Below, one piece after another: positions 35,245 to 42,333 of a DNA stretch of 64,000 nucleotides; the stretch's first letter is position 1; the number at the start of each line of letters is the position of its first letter. The stretch spans positions 1 through 64,000 of the forward strand of contig JBAOHI010000031.1 in NCBI GenBank assembly GCA_037045535.1, written 5' to 3'. Source of the DNA: Competibacter_A sp037045535. Its GTDB lineage: Bacteria > Pseudomonadota > Gammaproteobacteria > Competibacterales > Competibacteraceae. A model generated the notes under the pieces. It made no database searches. It saw only the letters and a program-made list of their open reading frames with translations, and was not told the DNA's origin. The translations under genes were made by a program, and so were the position numbers.

Positions 35245-36446
35245 CTCACACCTCCCGCAGCCCGCGTGGCAATCCACTCGCTGGCCACGGATCGCGCCAG
35301 GGTGTCGTCCTCAAGAATCGTGGCTAGCGCATCGATCGGATGGCCGGAAACCCGGGTCAGGGCATGTTCAACCGTAGCGGCGATATCGGTAAAGCGAAGT
35401 TGTCGTTCGAGAAAAGCTTGCACGGCCACTTCGTTGGCCGCATTCAAAATCGCCGGCGCAGTGCCGCCTTGGAGCAGAGCGGCACGCGCCAAGCGTAAAC
35501 AAGGGAACCGGTCGAAATCCGGCGTCTGAAACTCCAGCCGCGCCAACTGGGAAAAATCCAGAAACGCCGTCCCGGACGAGATCCGGCGTGGCCAGGCCAA
35601 CGCGTGGGCGATGGGAATGCGCATGTCGGGATTGCCCATCTGAGCCAACACCGAACCATCATCGTATTCGACCATCGAGTGAATCACACTCTGAGGATGC
35701 ACCACGACTTCGATCCGCTCGGGCCGAGCATCAAACAACCATCGGGCCTCGATAACCTCCAAGCCTTTGTTCATCATCGTGGCCGAATCAACCGAGATCT
35801 TGCGACCCATGCGCCAGTTCGGGTGAGCGCACGCCTGTTCGGGAGTAGCATCCGGCAGTTGATCCAGCGGCGCAAGGCGGAAGGGTCCACCGGAACCGGT
35901 CAGCAATATCCGGCGCACGCCGGCTCCATCGAGCCCACGGGTCACGAATCCCGATGGTAGGCACTGAAAGATTGCGTTGTGCTCGCTATCGATCGGCAGC
36001 AATTCCGCCCCTCCTTGGCGCACCGCCGCCATGAACAGCGGCCCGGCCATGACCAGCGCTTCCTTGTTAGCCAGCAGAATCCGTTTGCCGGCCTGAGCCG
36101 CCGCCAGCGTCGGCAGTAGGCCGGCAGCTCCAACGATAGCCGCCATGACGTGATCGACTTCGGGCAGCGCCGCGACTTGTTCCAAGCCCGCCATGCCGGC
36201 CAGAACCTCGACCGACCGACCGTCGATCCGCAGCCGATCCTGCAAGCGTTCGGCAGCTCGGGGATCGGCCATCGCGGCGAACAGGGGCTTGTGAATTAGG
36301 CACTGCTGGAATAGGTTCTCGACATCCCGGTTGGCAGTCAACGCCACGACCCGGAACCGGTCGGTATGGTGTCGCAACACGTCGAGGGTACTGACCCCGA
36401 TTGAGCCGGTCGAACCCAGAATCGCGACACCGACTTGCTCGCTCAT
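35241..36446 (-). CDS. dxr: 1-deoxy-D-xylulose 5-phosphate reductoisomerase
   Basis: Dxr makes 2-C-methyl-D-erythritol 4-phosphate, the first committed step of the MEP isoprenoid pathway. The protein (401 residues) starts MSEQVGVAILGSTGSIGVST with the NADPH-binding glycine motif. It has LLPIDSEHNAIFQCL and LTGSGGPFR, and the metal and substrate loop MGRKISVDSATMMNKGLE. ATG 36446 overlaps the cdsA stop; the longer open frame upstream lies inside cdsA and is ignored. Confidence 0.97.
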   Translation of the reverse strand: MSEQVGVAILGSTGSIGVSTLDVLRHHTDRFRVVALTANRDVENLFQQCLIHKPLFAAMADPRAAERLQDRLRIDGRSVEVLAGMAGLEQVAALPEVDHVMAAIVGAAGLLPTLAAAQAGKRILLANKEALVMAGPLFMAAVRQGGAELLPIDSEHNAIFQCLPSGFVTRGLDGAGVRRILLTGSGGPFRLAPLDQLPDATPEQACAHPNWRMGRKISVDSATMMNKGLEVIEARWLFDARPERIEVVVHPQSVIHSMVEYDDGSVLAQMGNPDMRIPIAHALAWPRRISSGTAFLDFSQLARLEFQTPDFDRFPCLRLARAALLQGGTAPAILNAANEVAVQAFLERQLRFTDIAATVEHALTRVSGHPIDALATILEDDTLARSVASEWIATRAAGGVR

Positions 36447-37252
36447 CCCCGCATCCCGTACAAACCGAGCAGAAAAACCGGAGCAGCGGCGGTCAGGCTG
36501 TCCACTCGATCCAGCACGCCACCATGGCCGGGAAGCAGCGAACCGCTGTCTTTCAACCCGCGCTGCCGCTTCATCATGCTCTCGAACAGATCCCCAACGA
36601 TGGAAAAGCCCATGGTGATCATGCAGACCACCGCAAACCAAGGCCAATGATCGCCCACACCTAAGACCACCGCACCCGCAAGAGAGAAAGCCAAGGTAGC
36701 GACTCCACCCCCTAGCGCTCCCTCCCAGGTTTTACCAGGACTGATGGCGGGCGCCAGCTTGCGTCGCCCCCAGCGGCGTCCAGCGAAATAAGCGCCAATG
36801 TCGGCCGCCCAAATCAACAGTAGCAGGAACAATACGTACTTCGCTCCATATTCGCCGCGCAGTGCCACCAGTGCCACCCAGGGCGCCACCAGCACTACTA
36901 TCCCGGCCATTGCCACCGTCATGGTCCGATCACTGTGGTCCGGGCGACCCGCATACCGCCACATCCAGACCACCGCGTAGCACCAGCATGCAACGACGGC
37001 GATCAGCAATCCAGCGACGAACCCACTGCGTCCAGCTAGCGGCCAGAACGCCGCGATCGCAAGCAGCACCGCACCGCCGTACAGCAACCGATCGCGGGTC
37101 CCGCCGAGCCCCGCCAACCGCGCCCATTCCCACGCGGCGGGTAGAATCACTGCCAGCAGCGCCAAGCTGAAACCGGCGACCGGCAACTTCAAAACCACCC
37201 ATACCACCACGATCGCCAGGACAGAAGCGGTCAGGATGCGTTGCTTAAGCAT
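36443..37252 (-). CDS. cdsA: Phosphatidate cytidylyltransferase
   Basis: CdsA makes CDP-diacylglycerol, the precursor of all phospholipids. The 269-residue membrane protein has about eight helices and the family signature SPGKTWEGALGGGVATL, followed by GDLFESMMKRQRGLKDSGSLLPGHGGVLDRVDSL (shown as GDLFESMMKRQRGLKD and LLPGHGGVLDRVDS) with the metal-binding Asp. It overlaps uppS by 8 bp and dxr by 4 bp, so it is translated as part of the operon. Confidence 0.97.
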   Translation of the reverse strand: MLKQRILTASVLAIVVVWVVLKLPVAGFSLALLAVILPAAWEWARLAGLGGTRDRLLYGGAVLLAIAAFWPLAGRSGFVAGLLIAVVACWCYAVVWMWRYAGRPDHSDRTMTVAMAGIVVLVAPWVALVALRGEYGAKYVLFLLLLIWAADIGAYFAGRRWGRRKLAPAISPGKTWEGALGGGVATLAFSLAGAVVLGVGDHWPWFAVVCMITMGFSIVGDLFESMMKRQRGLKDSGSLLPGHGGVLDRVDSLTAAAPVFLLGLYGMRG

Positions 37253-38009
37253 GGCCGCCTTCCACGATCTGTTCGCCGGTCAAACCGAAACGCCGCTGCC
37301 GAGCGGCAAACGCCGCGCAAGCCACCGCTAGATCATCGGCGTCGAAATCCGGCCACAACCGGTCAGTGAAATACAGCTCGGTGTACGCTAACTGCCAAAG
37401 CAAGAAATTACTGATCCGCTGCTCGCCAGCGGTGCGAATGAACAGATCCGGCTCCGGTAAATCAGCCAGACAAGTAAAGCGATGCAGGATGTCGGGCGAG
37501 ATCTCTCCCGGTTGCAAGCGACCGGCCGCGACCTCCTCGGCCACGCAGCATGCTGCCCGCGCGATGTCCCACCGCCCGCCGTAGTTGGCGGCAATTACCA
37601 GAGTCATGCCGGTATTCTCGGCGGTTCGCCGCTGAGCCTTGGTGATATAGTCCTGCAAGGTCGGCGAGAAGGCACCGGAATCGCCGATAAAGCGCAGTCG
37701 AATATTGGCATTGTCCAGACGGCGAATCTCGCCGCGCAGGGTGGTGAGAAACAGACTCATCAACATTTCGACTTCCCGACGCGGCCGACGCCAATTCTCG
37801 CTGCTAAAGGCGAACAGAGTCAGCACCTCGATACCCCACTCGCCGCAGGCCTGCACAATCCGGCGCACCGCCTTGGCGCCTTCCCGATGGCCCGCCGTGC
37901 GCGGCAGGGATCGTTGCTGCGCCCAGCGGCCGTTGCCGTCCATGACGATGGCCACATGGCGGGGCATGTTGTCGCGCGACGGCAACGAGTCCGTGGCATC
38001 AACCGACAT
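37245..38009 (-). CDS. uppS: Undecaprenyl diphosphate synthase
   Basis: This cis-prenyltransferase makes the C55 lipid carrier for peptidoglycan and O-antigen. The protein (254 residues) has the P-loop HVAIVMDGNGRWAQQR with catalytic Asp, GHREGAKAVRR, TLFAFSSENWRRP, and the C-terminal DLFIRTAGEQRISNFLLWQ, TELYFTDRLWPDF. All five conserved regions are present. cdsA overlaps the 3' end; frr lies 52 bp upstream. Confidence 0.97.
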   Translation of the reverse strand: MSVDATDSLPSRDNMPRHVAIVMDGNGRWAQQRSLPRTAGHREGAKAVRRIVQACGEWGIEVLTLFAFSSENWRRPRREVEMLMSLFLTTLRGEIRRLDNANIRLRFIGDSGAFSPTLQDYITKAQRRTAENTGMTLVIAANYGGRWDIARAACCVAEEVAAGRLQPGEISPDILHRFTCLADLPEPDLFIRTAGEQRISNFLLWQLAYTELYFTDRLWPDFDADDLAVACAAFAARQRRFGLTGEQIVEGGHA

Positions 38010-38061
38010 CTGGGAACATCCTTATCCGAAACTGTATTGCAACGACGGGCGTCGGTGCAAT

Positions 38062-38619
38062 TCAGATTTCCATCAACTCGGCTTCCTTGGCCGCCAGCAC
38101 CTTGTCCACGTCCTGGATGTGACGGTCGGTGAATTTTTGGATTTCGTCCTGAGTCTGTCGCTCGGCGTCTTCGGTGATCTTCTTGTCCTTGAGCAAAGCC
38201 TTGAGCTGGTTATTAGCATCGCGACGGATGTTGCGGATCGCCACCTTGGCGCCCTCACCCTCATGCCGGACGACCTTGACCAGATCGCGGCGACGTTCTT
38301 CGGTCAGCGGTGGCAACGGCACACGGATCGTCGTGCCGGCGGAAGCCGGATTCAGCCCCAAATCGGACTTCAAAATCGCTTTCTCGATCGGTCCGACCAT
38401 ATTTTTTTCCCAGGGCGTCACCAATAGAGTGCGAGCGTCAGCCACACCGACCGAAGCTACTTGGTTGAGGGGCACGTCGGAACCGTAATAACTGACCGTG
38501 ACGTGATCCAGCAGGCTGGCGTGCGCCCGTCCCGTGCGCAACTTCGTTAACTCTTGCTTGAGGTTATCGACACTTTTCACCATCCGGCCCGTCGCTTCTT
38601 TTTTGAGGTCGTCGATCAT
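38062..38619 (-). CDS. frr: Ribosome recycling factor
   Basis: Frr splits the post-termination ribosome with EF-G. With ATG 38619 (MIDDLKKEATGRM) the protein is 185 residues, identical in length to the Escherichia coli protein and aligned at the N-terminus. An in-frame ATG at 38628 overlaps the pyrH stop and would add three residues. Family landmarks are LRTGRAHASLLD, PLNQVASVGV, VPLPPLTEERRRDLVK and IRRDANNQLK. Confidence 0.97.
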   Translation of the reverse strand: MIDDLKKEATGRMVKSVDNLKQELTKLRTGRAHASLLDHVTVSYYGSDVPLNQVASVGVADARTLLVTPWEKNMVGPIEKAILKSDLGLNPASAGTTIRVPLPPLTEERRRDLVKVVRHEGEGAKVAIRNIRRDANNQLKALLKDKKITEDAERQTQDEIQKFTDRHIQDVDKVLAAKEAELMEI

Positions 38620-38624
38620 GGTCG

Positions 38625-39356
38625 TCATTCCCGTACCACGGAGGTACCCAGATTCCCACCGCACACGATCCGCACCAAGTCGCCGTGGCGGTTAATGTTG
38701 AAAACTTTCAACGGTATGTCATGTTCACGGCACATCACGATGGCCGTGGCGTCCATCACCTGGAGCTTGCGCGCCAGCGCCTCGTCGTAGGTGAGCCGCT
38801 CGTACCGCGTCGCCGTCGGCTCCTTGAAGGGATCGGCCGAATAGACGCCATCCACTTTGGTCGCCTTCAGCATCACATCGGCCCCGATCTCGATCGCGCG
38901 CAGGCTGGCGGCGGAATCAGTGGTGAAAAACGGGTTACCGGTACCGGCGGCGAAAATGACGACCCGGCCTTTTTCCAGATGGCGAATGGCGCGACGGCGG
39001 ATGTAATCCTCGCAAACCTGATTAACGCGGACCGCCGACATCACTCGAGTGAACACGCCCAACCGCTCCAGGGTGTCCTGCATCGCCAGCGAATTCATCA
39101 CAGTTGCCAGCATGCCCATATGGTCGGCAGTGACGCGGTCCATACCGGCCTTGGCTAAGCCTTCGCCGCGAAACAGGTTGCCGCCCCCGATCACCATACC
39201 CACTTCGACCCCGAGCCGGCGCAACTCCCGCACCTCACCGGCGACGCGAGCCAGCACGCCGGTATCGATGCCATACTCGCCCTCGCCCATCAGGGCCTCA
39301 CCACTGAGCTTGAGGAGAATCCGCTTGAACACCGGTCTGAAATCCTGCATAAGCAT
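38625..39356 (-). CDS. pyrH: Uridylate kinase
   Basis: PyrH phosphorylates UMP to UDP. The 243-residue amino-acid-kinase-fold protein begins with RILLKLSGEALMGEGEYGID and has IGGGNLFRG, MGMLATVMNSLAMQD, FAAGTGNPFFTTDSAASLRA and KVDGVYSADP. It lies between tsf and frr as in most bacteria. The 99-bp gap to tsf shows no clear terminator. Confidence 0.97.
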   Translation of the reverse strand: MLMQDFRPVFKRILLKLSGEALMGEGEYGIDTGVLARVAGEVRELRRLGVEVGMVIGGGNLFRGEGLAKAGMDRVTADHMGMLATVMNSLAMQDTLERLGVFTRVMSAVRVNQVCEDYIRRRAIRHLEKGRVVIFAAGTGNPFFTTDSAASLRAIEIGADVMLKATKVDGVYSADPFKEPTATRYERLTYDEALARKLQVMDATAIVMCREHDIPLKVFNINRHGDLVRIVCGGNLGTSVVRE

Positions 39357-39455
39357 CGGCGCAATCGTAGAGGTCGAAGACGAGTGGGATTGTACTGTAT
39401 CGCTGGGAAGGACGGCAGGTGCCGGAGTCGGATAGAACGACCCGTGGTTCGTGGC

Positions 39456-40352
39456 TTAGTTGCCGCGCGCTTGCGCCATCACCTCGGCGGCAAAATTATC
39501 GGCTTTCTTCTCGATACCTTCGCCAAGCTCAAAGCGCTCGAAGCGGACAACCCTGGCCTTGCGGGCACCGAGCAACTGTCCAACGGTTTGGTCGGGATCC
39601 TTGACGAAGGGTTGGCCCTGCAGAGTCACTGACTCCAGGTACTTGCGCAGCTTGCCTTCTACGATTTTCCCAATGATCTTTTCGACGACATGAGCCGGTT
39701 TGCCCTTGGCTTCGTCCTCGGCCTGAGCCGCGTAAATCTCCTTTTCCTTGGCGATCAAATCGGCCGGCACTTGATCCTCGCTGATGCACAGAGGTCGGCT
39801 GGCGGCCACATGCATGGCGATATCCTTGGCCAGGTCGGCATCGCCACCCTCTAATTCGACCAACACACCGATACGGGTGCCGTGCAGGTAACAGCCCAAC
39901 ACATTCCCAGCGCTGGCCAGTCGGGCAAAGCGCCGGACGTTGATGTTTTCACCGATCTTGGCGATACACTCGCGCCGGTTCTGCTCGACACTTTGGCCGT
40001 TGGCCATGGGCGCCGCCAGCAACGCCTCAAGATCGGCCAGATCGCTGCCGACTACAGTTTCGGCCACCGCATCGACGAACGCCCGGAAATCGTCGTTCTT
40101 GGTGACGAAATCGGTTTCACAGTTGATTTCGACCATGGCGGCCGCACCGACCGCCTGCTTGATCGCGATCAAGCCCTCGGCGGCGATGCGACTGGCTTTC
40201 TTGTCGGCCTTGGCTTGACCGGCCTTGCGCATCAATTCGACCGCCGCCTCGATATCCCCACCGGTTTCCTGCAGGGCCCTCTTGCACTCCATCATCCCCG
40301 AACTGGTGCGTTCGCGCAGTTCCTTGACGAGTGCCGCCGTGATTTCCGCCAT
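39456..40352 (-). CDS. tsf: Translation elongation factor Ts
   Basis: EF-Ts exchanges GDP for GTP on EF-Tu. The 298-residue protein has the N-terminal UBA-like domain with VKELRERTSSGMMECKRAL, then the conserved EINCETDFVTKNDDFRAFV (Asp-Phe contact with EF-Tu) and two core subdomains, including HVAASRPLCISEDQVPAD. Length and order are normal. It is downstream of rpsB with an intervening hairpin. Confidence 0.97.
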   Translation of the reverse strand: MAEITAALVKELRERTSSGMMECKRALQETGGDIEAAVELMRKAGQAKADKKASRIAAEGLIAIKQAVGAAAMVEINCETDFVTKNDDFRAFVDAVAETVVGSDLADLEALLAAPMANGQSVEQNRRECIAKIGENINVRRFARLASAGNVLGCYLHGTRIGVLVELEGGDADLAKDIAMHVAASRPLCISEDQVPADLIAKEKEIYAAQAEDEAKGKPAHVVEKIIGKIVEGKLRKYLESVTLQGQPFVKDPDQTVGQLLGARKARVVRFERFELGEGIEKKADNFAAEVMAQARGN

Positions 40353-40435
40353 GCTTGTGTACCTCTAAACAAAACCGAAACAAAATACCAATCGATAGAT
40401 GAAATCCGGCTGAATGCCAGATCCTGTCAATTATT

Positions 40436-40465
40436 AAGGCTCGCCAGTCTGAGCAAGCGAGCCTT
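40436..40465 (-). terminator. Hairpin between rpsB and tsf (partial terminator)
   Basis: AAGGCTCGC (40436-40444) and GCGAGCCTT (40457-40465) form a perfect 9-bp stem with a 12-nt loop. On the plus strand it is followed by T5; on the minus strand, the direction of rpsB and tsf, only a loose AATAATT follows. A similar partial terminator between rpsB and tsf is known in Escherichia coli. It may set the S2 to EF-Ts ratio. Confidence 0.65.
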
Positions 40466-40487
40466 TTTGACCGATCCGCGACAGGAT

Positions 40488-41246
40488 TCAGGTGCCGCCT
40501 TCGGCGGACAGCGACTCCTCTGGGATTTCGACGAACTCTTCCTCGGCGCCACGACCCGATACCAGCAGAGCGCGGCCTTCCTGCACCGCCTCGGCCGCGC
40601 CGCCGACGTACAATTGGATGGCGCGAATGGCGTCGTCGTTGCCTGGGATGACGTAGCTCACACCGTCGGGGGAATTGTTGGTGTCCACCACGCCGAGCAC
40701 GGGAATCCCCAGTTTGTTCGCTTCCTGCACGGCGATCCGTTCGTGACCGACATCGATCACGAACAACGCATCGGGCAGGCTGGCCATATCCTTGATGCCG
40801 CCCAAGCTACGCTCCAGTTTATCCATCTCCCGCCGCAGGCCGATCACTTCCTTCTTGGCCAGCCGGTCAAACGTGCCGTCCTGGGCCATCAGTTCCAGTT
40901 CCTTGAGCCGTTTAATCGACTGCCGAACGGTTTTAAAATTGGTCAGCATGCCGCCCAACCAGCGGTGGTTGACGTAGGGCATGCCAGCGCGAATCGCCGC
41001 TTCGGCCGTGGCCTCGCGGGCGGAACGCTTGGTTCCCACGAACAGTACCTTGCCGCCCTTGGACGCCATCTTGCCGACATAATTCAGCGCGTCGAGGTAC
41101 AGTGGCAGGGTTTTTTCCAGGTTGATGATGTGTATTTTGCTGCGCGCCCCGAAGATATACGGGGCCATCTTGGGATTCCAGTAACGAGTCTGGTGGCCGA
41201 AATGGACGCCGGCCTCCAGCATCTGGCGCATGGAAATAGTCGCCAT
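40488..41246 (-). CDS. rpsB: Small ribosomal subunit protein S2
   Basis: S2 is a 30S subunit protein. The 252-residue protein starts MATISMRQMLEAGVHFGHQT and has RYWNPKMAPYIFGARSKIHI, FVGTKRSAREA, YVNHRWLGGMLTNFKTV and PDALFVIDVGHERIAVQEA. All S2 signatures are present, with a normal acidic tail. It is the first gene of the operon running to dnaE and has a structured leader upstream. map is divergent. Confidence 0.98.
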   Translation of the reverse strand: MATISMRQMLEAGVHFGHQTRYWNPKMAPYIFGARSKIHIINLEKTLPLYLDALNYVGKMASKGGKVLFVGTKRSAREATAEAAIRAGMPYVNHRWLGGMLTNFKTVRQSIKRLKELELMAQDGTFDRLAKKEVIGLRREMDKLERSLGGIKDMASLPDALFVIDVGHERIAVQEANKLGIPVLGVVDTNNSPDGVSYVIPGNDDAIRAIQLYVGGAAEAVQEGRALLVSGRGAEEEFVEIPEESLSAEGGT

Positions 41247-41285
41247 TGCCGAGTATTCTCCAATCAGGAATTAGGGTTAAGCCTC

Positions 41286-41341
41286 CATCCGCCCCAGGCG
41301 ACGACCCTTCGGGGGCACCCGGTCACCTGTGCCGGCGGATG
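41286..41341 (-). promoter_or_regulatory. Structured 5' leader of rpsB, possible S2 autoregulation element
   Basis: CATCCGCC at 41334-41341 (read on the minus strand) pairs with GGCGGATG at 41286-41293, a perfect 8-bp stem around 40 nt of GC-rich sequence that can pair further (GGGTGCCCC near CGAAGGGT). It ends 39 nt before the rpsB start. Gammaproteobacterial rpsB leaders are known to fold and bind S2 for feedback control. The match to that specific fold is not proven here. Confidence 0.45.
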
Positions 41342-41388
41342 TGCGAAATTGAAAAACATTTGGGAAAGTTTGCCATTGAGGCGCGCGC

Positions 41389-41418
41389 TTTATAACATGG
41401 ATTGTTTGGGAAAACCAA
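41389..41418 (-). promoter_or_regulatory. Predicted rpsB promoter with GC-rich discriminator
   Basis: On the minus strand, TTGGTT (41413-41418) lies 18 bp from TATAAA (41389-41394). The next bases are GCGCGCGC (41381-41388), the kind of discriminator seen at promoters under stringent (ppGpp/DksA) control. Start would be near 41382, giving a leader of about 136 nt. Motif-based only. Confidence 0.5.
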
Positions 41419-41512
41419 TTGAACCGCTGTCTACGGACATTGTCCCACCCTGAGACGTGCCTCCCGAACACTGTTCTCCCATCATCGTTGCCACGCGCTC
41501 GGCTTGAAAATC

Positions 41513-42304
41513 ATGTTTCAAAGAACCCATCAGTTGAAGAGCATTACTCGGAAGACCCACGACGAAATCGAAAAAATGCGGGTGGCTGGCCGACTGGCCT
41601 CCGAAGTGCTCGACATGATCGGCCCTCATGTGCGCGAAGGCGTTACCACGGAAGAGCTGAATGCGATTTGCCACGATTACATGGTCAACACGCAGGGCGT
41701 CATTCCCGCCCCGCTGAACTATCGCGGATTCCCCAAATCGATTTGCACCTCAGTCAACCATGTGGTGTGCCATGGCATACCCGGGCCCAAAAAGCTGAAA
41801 AAAGGCGACGTGCTCAACATCGACATCACCGTGATCAAGGACGGCTATCACGGCGACACCAGCCGAATGTTCCAGGTTGGTACGCCACCGATTATCGCGC
41901 AACGCGTCAGCCGCATCGCCTATGAATGCCTGTGCATCGGCATCCGCATGGTGCGGCCCGGCATCCGTCTCGGCGATATCGGCCACGCCATTCAGCAACA
42001 CGCCGAGGCCCAACATTGCTCCGTGGTGCGTGAATACTGCGGTCACGGCATCGGCCGGGAATTTCACGAGGAGCCACAAATCCTCCACTACGGCGATCCT
42101 GATACCGGCATTGAGCTCGTGCCCGGTATGACCTTCACCGTCGAACCGATGATCAATGCCGGCAAGCGACACATCAAACTCCTGTCCGACGGTTGGACCG
42201 TGGTCACCAAGGATCATTCCATTTCCGCTCAGTGGGAACATACCGTGCTGGTCACCGACACCGGCCACGAGATTTTGACCCTCAGCCCCGGCGCCACGCT
42301 CTAA
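41513..42304 (+). CDS. map: Methionine aminopeptidase, type I
   Basis: Map removes the N-terminal Met from new proteins. The 263-residue protein shows KTHDEIEKMRVAGRLASEVL, HVVCHGIPG, the metal ligands in NIDITVIKDGYHGDTSRMF, CGHGIGREFHEEPQI, FTVEPMINAG and SISAQWEHTVLV. ATG 41513 is chosen; a TTG lies three codons upstream. It is divergent from rpsB and followed by glnD 29 bp later, the arrangement known from enteric bacteria. Confidence 0.96.
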   Translation: MFQRTHQLKSITRKTHDEIEKMRVAGRLASEVLDMIGPHVREGVTTEELNAICHDYMVNTQGVIPAPLNYRGFPKSICTSVNHVVCHGIPGPKKLKKGDVLNIDITVIKDGYHGDTSRMFQVGTPPIIAQRVSRIAYECLCIGIRMVRPGIRLGDIGHAIQQHAEAQHCSVVREYCGHGIGREFHEEPQILHYGDPDTGIELVPGMTFTVEPMINAGKRHIKLLSDGWTVVTKDHSISAQWEHTVLVTDTGHEILTLSPGATL

Positions 42305-42333
42305 CGCCGATTTCGCCTGCCCCGGAGAACCGC

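Noticed and set aside
39882..41453. 523-codon open frame on the plus strand under tsf and rpsB
   Set aside because: It runs antisense to two core genes and through their regulatory gap; composition is His/Gln/Asp-rich in the way typical of antisense frames.
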